DNA from: Holophagales bacterium
GTDB taxonomy: Bacteria > Acidobacteriota > Thermoanaerobaculia > UBA5066
Direction: 5' to 3'
Assembly: GCA_016716705.1 (NCBI GenBank)
Contig: JADJVF010000005.1
Coordinates: 62,001 to 126,000, forward strand
Length of the DNA: 64,000 nt
The notes below the pieces were generated by a model, which made no database searches, was not told where the DNA came from, and saw nothing but the letters and a program-made list of their open reading frames with translations. Below, in pieces: positions 44,395 to 55,100 of this stretch; within the stretch, counting starts at the first letter, position 1, and each line of letters begins with the position of its first letter. A program made the translations under genes and the position numbers.

Positions 44395-45048
44395 GTGGGC
44401 GGTTCGTGCGAGGCCCGACCGTTCGGCACGACGGGGCTCCGCGTCCCGCCCCTCGGCTTCGGCGCCGGCGCCGTCGGCGATGTCGCGCTCGACGAGGGAG
44501 AAGCCGGGCGGCTCCTGAACGGGGCGCTCGATCTGGGCCTCTCGTTCGTCGACACGGCTCCCGGCTATGGACTCTCCGAGGAGAGGATCGGGCGCCACCT
44601 CTCACACCGTCGCGCCGAGTTCGTGCTTTCGACGAAGCTCGGCTATGCCGTCCCGGGCGTTCCCGACTGGTCGGAGAAGTGCATCGCGCGCGGTGTCGAC
44701 CTCGCCCTCGCGGCCTCCCGTGAACTCGGAGTCGTCGCCAAGCGCCCCCTCGCAAACACTCCATGGAACCCTCGAGCCGCCCACCCGGACGACGCGGCTG
44801 CCGCCGCCTACCAGGACCGCTGGCGAGCCCTCCACCTGGAAGACCTCGGCCTCGACCCCGCGGAGCTCGCGATCCGCTTCGCCGCCTTCGCCCCCGGCGT
44901 CTCCACGGCGATCGTCGGCAGCCGACGCCTGGAGCACCTGGCCGAGATTCAGGCCCTCGTCGCGAAGGGCCCGCTCCCGCCGGACGTCGTCAGCGAGATC
45001 ACGGCTCGCTTTGCCACCCTCGGCCAGAACTGGCCCGGGATGATCTGA
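44395..45048 (+). CDS. aldo/keto reductase with an internal deletion
   Basis: 217 residues, where relatives have about 300. The N-terminal part has the AKR start (FGTTGLRVPPLGFGAGAVG), the catalytic Asp/Tyr in FVDTAPGYGLSEERIG and the lysine in LSTKLGYAVPG. After RGVDLAL the sequence jumps directly to AASRELGVVAKRPLANTPWN and the C-terminal VSTAIVGSRRLEHL. The stretch normally between these, which carries the catalytic histidine and several barrel strands, is missing without loss of frame. Without it the barrel cannot be complete, so the protein is either inactive or the sequence collapsed in assembly. GTG 44395 is the likely start. Confidence 0.75.
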   Translation: MGGSCEARPFGTTGLRVPPLGFGAGAVGDVALDEGEAGRLLNGALDLGLSFVDTAPGYGLSEERIGRHLSHRRAEFVLSTKLGYAVPGVPDWSEKCIARGVDLALAASRELGVVAKRPLANTPWNPRAAHPDDAAAAAYQDRWRALHLEDLGLDPAELAIRFAAFAPGVSTAIVGSRRLEHLAEIQALVAKGPLPPDVVSEITARFATLGQNWPGMI

Positions 45049-45658
45049 CCGCCGAGAGGCCGAGAGGCATCGACCTCACTCCATCGAGCCACCCGAGCCG
45101 CGCCCGGGAGGGACATCCCACGGCGAGCTCTGCGCGCGCGCGACCCGCAACGGCTCCGCTGCGCGGGCCGCCGGGGCGCTCGCGAACTCCTCGCTTCGCT
45201 CGTCAAACAGCGCGAGCGCCTCATCCGGCGTCCTGCTCACAGAGCCGTGCGGGGCCCCACGCGTGCTCGAACGCTCGCTCGCGGGACGCCCCTCCCGTTC
45301 GCTCAACTACCCGATGCATCTCGCGCCATTGAGAACCCCGAACGAGGGACCGTAAGACCCCATTCCGGGACCGCAGCCTTGCAGCGTCTTCGCTCCGGTC
45401 GGCCGAGCCTCGGGGTGGGTCCCGCGAGCCGACTCGAGCACGGCCGGGAACCCGCTGGCGCGCGCCGCGACGCGCTCGGGGTAAAGCGAGCGCTGTTTGA
45501 GCGAGCCGCAGGCGAGCGAGTTCGCGAGCGACCCGAGCGCTGAGCGCCGCACGCCTCAGCGGGTCGGCCGCGCGCAGTCGGAGGCCGCGGAACCCACCCA
45601 CGGGGCGAGGCTCCCTTCTCAGGTGCTCCGGTGCTCAGGTGCCCCAGTCGGCAGCTCT
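45049..45658. repeat. gene-free region with long inverted repeat
   Basis: No convincing gene occurs in these 610 nt. Two related arms in opposite orientation are seen, about 265 nt apart. One (around 45179-45220) reads on the minus strand as GCGCTGTTTGACGAGCGAAG...GTTCGCGAGCG. The other (about 45486-45531) reads on the plus strand as GCGAGCGCTGTTTGAGCGAG...GAGTTCGCGAGCG. Between them lie several GAACGCTCGC-like motifs. The shared string GAGCGAAGCGAGTTCGC resembles dispersed repeats known from other GC-rich genomes. A small CTCAGGTGC duplication occurs at about 45618-45642. All open frames here are short and low in coding character. Confidence 0.55.
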
Positions 45659-47173
45659 TCAGCCCGTCCGCATGCTGCCGGTCCGGAGGAGGTTCCGGTG
45701 CCAGGCGAAAGCCTCGTCGAGGAGGTGGGGCGTGTGCTTGCCGGGGGAGGCGGCGCCGGCCCTTCGGACGTAGTCGCGGAGCGCCGGGCGGAAGTCGGGG
45801 TGGGCGCACTGCTCGATGACGCGCTCGGCGCGCTGCTTCGGCGAGAGTCCGCGCAGGTCGGCGAGCCCCTGCTCGGTGACGAGGACGTGGACGTCGTGCT
45901 CGGTGTGATCCACGTGCGTGACCATCGGGACGATGCAGGAGACGTTGCCCTTCTTCGCCGTCGAGGGCGTCATGAAGAAGGAGATGTAGGCGTTCCGCGC
46001 GAAGTCGCCCGAGCCGCCGATGCCGTTCATGATCGCCGTGCCGTTCACGTGGGTCGAGTTGACGTTGCCGTAGATGTCCGCTTCGATCATCCCGTTCATC
46101 GCGAGGCAGCCGAGGCGGCGGATCAGCTCGGGGTGGTTCGAGATCTCCTGGGGGCGCAGGATCAGGCTGTCGCGGTAGCGGTCCATCTGCGCGTTCAGCT
46201 CGTCGACCTTCGCCGGGCTGAGCGAGAACGCCGTGGCCGAAGCGAAACGGAGCTTCCCCGAGGAGATGAGCGAGAGCATGCCGTCCTGCAGGACCTCGGT
46301 GTAGGCCGTGAGGTTCTCGAACGGGCCGTCCTGCAGGCCGAAGAGGACCGCGTTCGCGATGTTGCCGACTCCGGACTGAAGCGGAAGGAGGTCTTTCGGG
46401 AGGCGCCCCTTCTTCACCTCGTCGGCGAGAAACTCGAGGATGTGGCCCGCGATCCGCTTCGACGCCTCGTCCGGCGCCGAGAAGGGCGCGTTCCGGTCGG
46501 GAGAGCTCGTCTCGACGACCGCGATGACCTTCTCGAGGGGGCAGTCGAGGTAGGGGGTGCCGATCCGGTCGGACGGAGAGACGAGCGGGATTGGCTTTCG
46601 GTTCGGCGGCAGCGCGAAGCCCTGGTAGACGTCGTGGACCCCCTCGAGACGCTCCGACTGCCAGGAGTTCACCTCGAGGATGACCTTGTCGGCGTAGTCG
46701 AGCCAGACCTTGTTGTTCCCGATCGACGAGGCGGGGATGAGGGCCCCGTCCTCCCGGATGCCGGTCACCTCGATGAGGGCGACGTCGAGCTTTCCGAGGA
46801 AGCCGGAGCGGACGAACGCGCCGACGTGCGACAGGTGGATGTCGAGGTACTCCATGTCGCCGGCGTTGATCTTCTTCCGGCAGATCGGGTCCGACTGGTA
46901 CGGGAGCCGCAGCTCCACGCCGTCGACCATCGCGAGGGCGCCGTCCAGCTCGGGAGCAGTCGACGCGCCGGTCCAGACGCTCACCCGGAACTTCTCGCCC
47001 CGGAGGTTGGCGTCCATGATCCGTTTCGCGAGCGCCACGGGAACCGCCTTCGGGTAGCCGGCTCCGGTGAAGCCGCTCATTCCCACCGTGTCGCCGGCGC
47101 GGATCATGGAGGCGGCCTCCTCCGCGGTGACCACCCTGCCGGCAAGCGTCTTGTTCAGGACTCGTGAGGCCAT
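45659..47173 (-). CDS. acetyl-CoA hydrolase/transferase (succinyl-CoA:acetate CoA-transferase type)
   Basis: 504 residues in the AcetylCoA_hyd family. The catalytic glutamate lies in YTEVLQDGML. Other signatures are DTVGMSGFTGAGYPKAVP at the start, GIGGSGDFARNAYISF, HVDHTEHDVHVLVTEQGLADLRGL and a C-terminal TPHLLDEAFAWHRNLL. In relatives it moves CoA between succinyl-CoA and acetate. ATG 47173 has GGAGGA upstream. It is downstream of hrpB and the DUF3365 gene on the same strand with 33-nt gaps and is probably co-transcribed. Confidence 0.92.
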   Translation of the reverse strand: MASRVLNKTLAGRVVTAEEAASMIRAGDTVGMSGFTGAGYPKAVPVALAKRIMDANLRGEKFRVSVWTGASTAPELDGALAMVDGVELRLPYQSDPICRKKINAGDMEYLDIHLSHVGAFVRSGFLGKLDVALIEVTGIREDGALIPASSIGNNKVWLDYADKVILEVNSWQSERLEGVHDVYQGFALPPNRKPIPLVSPSDRIGTPYLDCPLEKVIAVVETSSPDRNAPFSAPDEASKRIAGHILEFLADEVKKGRLPKDLLPLQSGVGNIANAVLFGLQDGPFENLTAYTEVLQDGMLSLISSGKLRFASATAFSLSPAKVDELNAQMDRYRDSLILRPQEISNHPELIRRLGCLAMNGMIEADIYGNVNSTHVNGTAIMNGIGGSGDFARNAYISFFMTPSTAKKGNVSCIVPMVTHVDHTEHDVHVLVTEQGLADLRGLSPKQRAERVIEQCAHPDFRPALRDYVRRAGAASPGKHTPHLLDEAFAWHRNLLRTGSMRTG

Positions 47174-47206
47174 CGGCGTCGTCCTCCTTCCGCCTGGCGT
47201 TGTTGG

Positions 47207-47773
47207 TCAGAGCGGGCGCGAGAGGGTGAACGCGCCGCGTAGCTGGCCGGCGGCGAAGCCGACGGCCCGATCGTCGGGGTAGAGCTCCTTCAGCTTCGCG
47301 GCGACGTCCGGGTCGAGCGCGGAGCCGTGGCAGGCGAGGCAGGGCGATCCCGTGCCAATCGCTTTCATGTAGCGGAACGTCGGGCGTCCTGCGACGTCGA
47401 CGACCTCGAACGCTTCCAGCGTTCCCATCGCCTCGCCGTCCGCGAGACGCGTGCGGAACTCCTCGAGCCTTCCGGTCTCCCAGGCGTCGGGCGCGTTCGA
47501 CGGGTTGCGCGCCTTCAGCGAGGTCCGGCCGATTCTCCAGGGCGTCCCCGCTGCCGTCGCCCGCGCGATCTCCGGGGCCCGCGTTCGGCAGACCGACAGG
47601 GCGTTCACGGGCCCGCCCTCCTTCATCGCCGCGAAGAGCTCTCCCTGGAGCGAGAGCGTCAGGTTGCCTGCGAGGCCGCGGGCCTGCGCCGCGAGCGCCT
47701 CCGGGGCGGGAGGCCCGGCGGCGACGAGCGGGAAGACGGCGAGTGCGGCGAGCGCAAGACGCAGGAACTTCAT
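47207..47773 (-). CDS. DUF3365 c-type heme-binding protein
   Basis: 188 residues. A signal peptide (FLRLALAALAVFPLVAAG) precedes a single DUF3365 sensor-like domain. One c-type heme motif is present (CLACH, about residue 140). Members are periplasmic heme proteins, some fused to kinases, and here it stands alone. ATG 47773 has GGAGG upstream. It lies between hrpB and the CoA-transferase. The heme ligand and electron partner are unknown. Confidence 0.85.
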   Translation of the reverse strand: MKFLRLALAALAVFPLVAAGPPAPEALAAQARGLAGNLTLSLQGELFAAMKEGGPVNALSVCRTRAPEIARATAAGTPWRIGRTSLKARNPSNAPDAWETGRLEEFRTRLADGEAMGTLEAFEVVDVAGRPTFRYMKAIGTGSPCLACHGSALDPDVAAKLKELYPDDRAVGFAAGQLRGAFTLSRPL

Positions 47774-47804
47774 CACGGCCTCCGTTGCGAGGAAGGGTAG
47801 CGCG

Positions 47805-50360
47805 TCAGCGGCCCGAGCGGGTCGTGCCGCGCCGCGGCGGCGCGGCACGCGGGTCCTCGGGCCAGGGGTGCTTCGGGTAGCGCCCCCGCAGCTCGCGTCT
47901 CACGTCGGGGTAGGTGCGCGACCAGAAGCTCTCGAGGTCCGACGTCACCTGCACCGGCCGTCCCGCGGGCGAGAGGAGGTGCAGGAGGACGGGGACGCGG
48001 CCCGCCGCGACCCGGGGCGTCGCGGCGAGGCCGAAGAGCTCCTGGAGCTTCACCGCGAGGACGGGAGGGCCTTCGGCTCCGTAACGGAGCGGGACCTCGC
48101 GGCCGGTCGGGACGGGGAGGGCAGCCGGGGCGTGTGCCTCGACGAGGCGAAGGGCCTGCGGCCCGAGGCGGCCGCGGAGGAGCGGTTCGACGGGGACCTC
48201 CCGGACCTCCGCGAGCCGGCGGCGGCCCGCGACGAGACCCGGGAGGAGAGAGCGAAGCGCCTCGTCGTCGAGCGCCGGGAGGTCGAGCTCGGGCATCGCG
48301 CGGCGGAGGAACGCGACGCGTGCGCGGAGGTGCTCCGCGGACTCGTCGAGCGCCAGCGCGCGCGCGGGGTCGGCCGTTGCCGCCTCCAGGAGGAGGCGGG
48401 CGGTCTCGTCGTCGAGCGGGGAGGGGACCTCCTTCTCCTCGAGGACGAGGTCGTCGTAGACGACGCGACGACGGGCGACGACCCGCTCGCCGGACTCCTC
48501 CCACGACCGGATCGTCTCCTCGCGCAGCCTCTCGCCCGGCAGTCCGGCGAGCCATTCCCTCTCGACGGAGCTCGCGAGCCGGATCCGGTCGGGACCCGCG
48601 GTCGAGGCCGACGTCTCGACGACGACGACGAGCTCGGCCGACCGGACGGCGCAGCGAGCGTCGAAGACGAGCGGGGTCCCGCCCGCGAGGACGGCCTCGG
48701 CGCCTCCCGGCCGGCGCCGGCGGGCGACGCGGTCGGGGAAGGCCTCGAGGACGAGCCGGAGGAGGTCCTCCTCCGAGGGGCGCGACGCAGCCGGGGTCGC
48801 CGCCAGGCGGCGGACGAGGAGGTCGCGAAGACGGAGAACGGCGAGCGCGGCCCCGGGTTCGAGGCCCAGGGAGGAGAGGCGTCCGCGCGACAGCCCGGTC
48901 CGCTCGGCCTCGTCGAGGAGCTCGAGGCGAAGGAGGAGGTCGGAGGCGTGGTCCGCGTCCGCCGCTCCCTCGCCGAAGACGCGGCCCGAGACGAGGACGT
49001 CCCGCTCCTCGGCGAGGGCCGCGAGCGTCGCCGCCTCCCGCGGGAGGCCTCGCTCGGCGCCGGCGAGGACGAGGGCCGCGAGGCGCGGGTGGAGCGGCAG
49101 CGCCGCCATCCTCGCGCCCCGCGGGGTCGGTCGGTACGACCCTTCTTCCACGGCGCCGAGGCGGCGGAGGAGGCGGAGCGCGCGGGCGAGCGCGGCCGGG
49201 GGCGGCGGCTCGAACCATCCGAAGAGCGCCGGATCGCGGGCCGTCCAGAGGAGGACGTCGAGGAGGGGCGAGGCGAGATCGGTCCTCGCGAGCTCGGGCT
49301 CCTCGAACGGGCGGAGGCCCCGTTCCTCGTGCACCGAGAAGAGCCGGAGCGCGAGGCCCGGCCCGAGGCGGCCGGCCCGACCCGCGCGCTGCTCGGCGCT
49401 GGCGCGGGGAATGCGGCCGAGGACGAGCCGGTCGAGGCCTGAACGGGGATCGAACCGGAGCGTCCGTGCGAGGCCGGAGTCGACGACTGCCGTCACCCCC
49501 GGGATCGTGAGCGACGTCTCCGCGACGTTCGTCGAGAGGATCACCCGGCGCCCGCTCGCGGACGGAGCGAGCGCGGCATCCTGCGCGGCGCCGGGGAGGT
49601 CGCCGTGGAGGACGCGGACCTCGACGGGCTCGCCTGTCGTTTCGACCGCCTCGCGCGCCCGGCGGATCTCGAAGGCGCCCGGAAGGAAGACGAGGATGTC
49701 TCCTGGCGGGCCGTCCGAGAGCGCGGTCCCGACGGCCGAGGCGACCCGCGCCTCGAGGGGCCTCGCGTCGCTGCCGTCGGAGTGCCTCACCTCCACGGGG
49801 AAGGGGCGGCCGGGGACGGTCATGACCGGCGCCGGGCCTCGCGCGTCCGCGAGGAAGGCGGCGACGGGGGCCGGGTCGAGCGTGGCGGAGGCGACGAGGA
49901 GCAGGAGGTCCTCGCGGAGGGTCGCACGGACCTCGCGGAGCATCGCGAGGGCGAGGTCCGCGTGGCGGCTCCGTTCGTGGAATTCGTCGAGCATCACGCC
50001 CGCGATCCCCGGCAGAGAGGGGTCATCGAGCAGGCGGCGAGTCAGGATCCCTTCGGTCACGACGAGGATGCGCGTCCGGGACGAGCGGACGGCTTCGTCG
50101 CGGATCTGGTATCCGGCGCGCTCGCCCGCCGGTTCCCCCAGCTCCGAGGCGATCCTCCGCGCCGCGGCGCGCGCGGCGACCCTTCGCGGCTGCAGGACCC
50201 AGAGCGTGCCGGATCCCAGCACTCCCGCTGCGAGGAGCGCCGGCGGCACCCTCGTCGTCTTGCCCGCGCCCGGAGGGGCCACCAGAACGAGAGTCCCTCG
50301 ACTCCTCAGGGCGGCGACGACGCCGGGAAGGAACGGGTCGATCGGGAGAGGTGTCTGCAC
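47805..50360 (-). CDS. hrpB: ATP-dependent helicase HrpB
   Basis: An 851-residue DEAH-type helicase. Motif I is APPGAGKTTRVP, motif II is DEFHER, motif III is SATLDP, and later motifs are STNVAETSLTIPG and QRAGRAGRLGPG. The HrpB_C region ends with the family's PWPEDPRAAPPRR. HrpB is an RNA helicase-like protein of uncertain cellular role. GTG 50360 begins the protein. The divergent gdhA promoter is about 160 nt away. Confidence 0.94.
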   Translation of the reverse strand: MQTPLPIDPFLPGVVAALRSRGTLVLVAPPGAGKTTRVPPALLAAGVLGSGTLWVLQPRRVAARAAARRIASELGEPAGERAGYQIRDEAVRSSRTRILVVTEGILTRRLLDDPSLPGIAGVMLDEFHERSRHADLALAMLREVRATLREDLLLLVASATLDPAPVAAFLADARGPAPVMTVPGRPFPVEVRHSDGSDARPLEARVASAVGTALSDGPPGDILVFLPGAFEIRRAREAVETTGEPVEVRVLHGDLPGAAQDAALAPSASGRRVILSTNVAETSLTIPGVTAVVDSGLARTLRFDPRSGLDRLVLGRIPRASAEQRAGRAGRLGPGLALRLFSVHEERGLRPFEEPELARTDLASPLLDVLLWTARDPALFGWFEPPPPAALARALRLLRRLGAVEEGSYRPTPRGARMAALPLHPRLAALVLAGAERGLPREAATLAALAEERDVLVSGRVFGEGAADADHASDLLLRLELLDEAERTGLSRGRLSSLGLEPGAALAVLRLRDLLVRRLAATPAASRPSEEDLLRLVLEAFPDRVARRRRPGGAEAVLAGGTPLVFDARCAVRSAELVVVVETSASTAGPDRIRLASSVEREWLAGLPGERLREETIRSWEESGERVVARRRVVYDDLVLEEKEVPSPLDDETARLLLEAATADPARALALDESAEHLRARVAFLRRAMPELDLPALDDEALRSLLPGLVAGRRRLAEVREVPVEPLLRGRLGPQALRLVEAHAPAALPVPTGREVPLRYGAEGPPVLAVKLQELFGLAATPRVAAGRVPVLLHLLSPAGRPVQVTSDLESFWSRTYPDVRRELRGRYPKHPWPEDPRAAPPRRGTTRSGR

Positions 50361-50519
50361 GGGGACGAAGAGGATACGGGGCGCCGGTCCGGGCCGCCGG
50401 CGGCGCCGCCGGGTGGCTGTGCAGGCAGCGCCGGAATTGGTGGGCCGGGACCGGCGAAAAGCGAGGCCCGGTGGGCGTTTTCAGAGGCTTCCGGAGCGGC
50501 GGAAGCGCGTCGCCGGTGC

Positions 50520-50525
50520 TAAAAT
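50520..50525 (+). promoter_or_regulatory. -10 element upstream of gdhA
   Basis: TAAAAT, followed after 9 nt by the ATG of a small upstream frame and about 155 nt by the gdhA ATG. The same TAAAATC context as at 2164. No clear -35 is present. The 320-nt gap between hrpB and gdhA holds this element and the leader frame and nothing else I can identify. Confidence 0.4.
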
Positions 50526-50534
50526 CACCCGTTG

Positions 50535-50680
50535 ATGACCCGCCGGTTCGCGGCTCCGCTTCCCCGGTTTTCTGGCGCGGAGCGGAGGCGTATCCCGGGT
50601 TCTTCCGGACACACCGCGAACGAGAAAAGCCCCAAACCCCGCACTTCGTCCAACACCCACGAGAGGAGATTCGTCACCCC

Positions 50681-50684
<4 letters not shown>
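50535..50684 (+). CDS. possible 49-codon leader peptide of gdhA
   Basis: ATG 50535 begins 9 nt after the TAAAAT box and the frame stays open for 49 codons, ending at a TGA (50682-50684) that overlaps the gdhA ATG (50681-50683) as ATGA. The peptide is basic and Pro/Arg/Ser-rich with no recognised motif. Overlap and position suggest translational coupling or attenuation. The frame could also be open by chance in GC-rich sequence. Confidence 0.35.
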
Positions 50685-51964
<1,280 letters not shown>

Positions 51965-51976
51965 TCGTTCCCCGTT

Positions 51977-52006
51977 CCGGGGGAGCCCCGACCGGGGCTC
52001 CCCCGG
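51977..52006 (+). terminator. gdhA terminator
   Basis: A perfect 13-bp stem CCGGGGGAGCCCC/GGGGCTCCCCCGG with a GACC loop, beginning 12 nt after the gdhA stop. No T-tract follows. Shares the GGGGAGCCC core with the hairpins at 14757 and 22243. Confidence 0.7.
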
Positions 52007-52122
52007 TTCCCCGGGCGGGACGTCGCGGGTTCCGGAGCGAATCCGCCAGGCGGGCACGAGCAACCGAAGCGGAACCGGTGTATGACGCGGACGCGCCGTC
52101 GCTGGCGTGACGGGAGGACTCG

Positions 52123-55100
52123 ATGAGCGGAGCCGGCAAGTCGATGCTCGACGCCCTGCAGGAGAGGGCCAAGGAGCTCCACTGCCTCTACCGGATCCAC
52201 GAGATCTGCGGGCGCGTAGAAGCACCGCTGGACGAGATCTTCCGCGAAGTGGTCGCGATCATTCCGGTCGGTTGGGAGCACCCGGCGGACGCGTTCGTCC
52301 GCCTCGTCGTCGGGGCGTCCGTCTACGAGACCCCGGACAGCGAGCCGACGCCCTGGCTCCTCGCGGCTCCGATTCGCGTCCGTGGCGAGGTCGTCGGGGG
52401 CCTCGAGGTCTACTACCGGCAGGCCTTTCCGCCCGCGGACGAGGGACCTTTCATCAAGGAGGAGCGCCGCCTGATCAACACGATCGCCGAGCTCCTCGGG
52501 CAGCTCCTCCTCCAGCGACATCTCGACTCCTCGTTCCGCAGGGTCGACGGGACCGGCCTCCCGGCTCCTGCCGACGCGGGAGACTGGTGGGTCATCACCG
52601 ATTTCCTGCGCCAGATCGATCGTCCCGGCTACGTGAAGATTGCCCGGCGAATGCTCAACTATCTCTGCTGGAGCGGCGTCGAGGAGGCGCAGCGCCTCCT
52701 TCCGCGATTCACCGGGAGCTGGAGCGGCCCGGCGGGGCCGGAGGAGCCGAGCGACGAGAACCGCCCGATGGCGCGGCGCAGCATGGACGCGCTCCTGAAG
52801 GTCGCCGAGGAGGTCTTCGAGATCGCCTCGCGGCACATGGCCCCGGCGGAGATCCGCTCGAGCATTCAGAAGTGGATCAAGGACAGTCGCTCGGGCTTCC
52901 TGGCCGAGGCGCTGGAGAACCAGGGGACCTCGCTCACCGACCTCGCCCAGGCGCTGACGCGCTTCCAGCACGCCGCGCTCAACGACCGGGAGCTCTCGCG
53001 GTCGATCCAGGTCGACCTCAGGGCCGCCCTCACGCGGCGCTTCCTGACCGACCAGCTCCAGTTCGTCGGCGTCGCCAAGAACTACATCGAGGTCTCCGAC
53101 TTCCAGGAGCTGACCCGCCGGATCATCTGTCCCAACGGGAGCCACGGGAAGGTGGGCGGGAAGAGCAGCGGCCTCTTTCTCGCGGTCCAGATCGTGAGGA
53201 AGTCGGAGGAGTACGCCGAGGCGCTCAAGGACATCCGGATCCCGAAGACCTGGTACGTCACGTCCGACGGCGTCATCAACTTCATCGAGTACAACCACCT
53301 CGAGGACCTCTACGACCGCAAGTACCTCGAGATCGACCAGGTGAGGCGCGAGTACCCGCACATCATCCAGGTCTTCAAGAACAGCCAGTTCTCGCCCGAG
53401 ATCATCAAGGGGCTCTCCCTCGCCCTCGACGACTTCGAGGAGAGGCCGATCATCGTGAGGAGCTCGAGCCTCCTCGAGGACCGGGCCGGGGCCTCCTTCT
53501 CCGGGAAGTACAAGAGCCTCTTCCTCGCCAACCAGGGGACGAAGAAGGAACGTCTGGCCGCGCTGATGGACGCCATCGCCGAGGTCTACGCCTCGATCTT
53601 CGGCCCCGACCCGATCGAGTACCGGGCCGAGCGCGGCCTCCTCGACGTCCACGAGGAGATGGGGATCCTGATCCAGGAGGTCGTCGGCTCGCGCGTCGGG
53701 CGGTACTTCCTGCCGACCTTCGCCGGAGTCGCGTTCTCGAACAACGAGTTTCGCTGGTCGCCCCGGATCCGCAGGGAGGACGGCCTCGTCCGGCTCGTGC
53801 CGGGGCTCGGGACACGGGCCGTAGACCGGGTCAGCGACGATTACCCGGTCCTCATCGCGCCCGGGCAGCCGGGGCTCCGCGTGAACGTGACGGCCGACGA
53901 GGTCGTCCGCTACGCACCCCGCCGCGCCGACGTCATCAACCTCGAGACGAGGCGGTTCGAGACGGTCGAGATGGAGACGCTCCTTCGCGAGGCCGGAGGC
54001 AGCCTCCCCGGCGTCGAGAACGTGGTCTCCGTCTTCGAGGACGGACGGATCCACCGTCCCATGATGGTCGACTACGAGGCGCAGGCGAAGGACCTCGTCG
54101 TCACCTTCGAGGGGCTCGTCGCCGGAACGCCGTTCGTGACACGGATCCGCTCGCTCCTGCGGCTGCTGCAGGAGAAGCTGGGCGGCCCGGTCGACCTCGA
54201 GTTTGCCTCGGACGGGAAGGACCTCTACCTCCTCCAGTGCCGGCCGCAGAGCTTTACGGACGACAGCCAGGCGTCGGCGATCCCCCGCGACCTCTCTCCC
54301 GAGAACGTCCTCTTCTCCGCGAACCGGTTCGTCTCGAACGGAAGGGTTCCTCCGATCACGCACGTCGTCTACGTCGACCCCGAGGGCTATGCGTCCCTCG
54401 GCGATCTCGAGTCGCTGCGCCGCGTGGGACGGGCCGTCGGCCGGCTGAACAAGGTCCTTCCCCGGCACCAGTTCATCCTGATCGGCCCCGGCCGGTGGGG
54501 GAGCCGCGGCGACATCAAGCTCGGGGTCCCGGTGACCTACTCCGACATCAACAACTCGTCGGTCCTCATCGAGGTGGCGCGAAGAAAGGGGAACTACGTC
54601 CCGGACCTTTCCTTCGGGACCCACTTCTTCCAGGACCTCGTCGAGGCGAACATCCGTTACCTCCCTCTCTTCCCGGACGACCCCGGCGTTGCCTTCAACG
54701 AGCGCTTCTTCCTCGAGTCGCCGAACATCCTGGCGACGGCTGCCCCCGAGTTCGCCGACCTCGCACGGACCGTACGGGTCATCGACGTGCCGGCGTCGAC
54801 CGGCGGTCTCGTCCTCAGGGTCCTGATGAACGCCGACCTCGACAGGGCCGTCGGCCTGCTCGCCGCTCCCGGCTCCGCCGAAGAGGGGCGGCTCGACGTG
54901 CGGGGGAACGCCCAGGGCTGGGCGTCCCCGTCGGCCCCGAACGAACAGCACCGGTGGCGGATCCAGGTGGCAGAGAGGATTGCCGCCGAGGCCGACGCCG
55001 AGAGGTTCGGGCTGAAGGGAATGTGGCTCGTCGGCTCCTCGAAGGACGGTACGGCCGGGCCCACGAGCGACCTCGACCTCGTTCTCCACACCGATGACGA

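Noticed and set aside
45049..45658. Short open frames between the aldo/keto reductase and the CoA-transferase, including ones reading ALFDERSEEFAS-like
   Set aside because: These are translations of the repeat motif. They lack ribosome binding sites and coding character.
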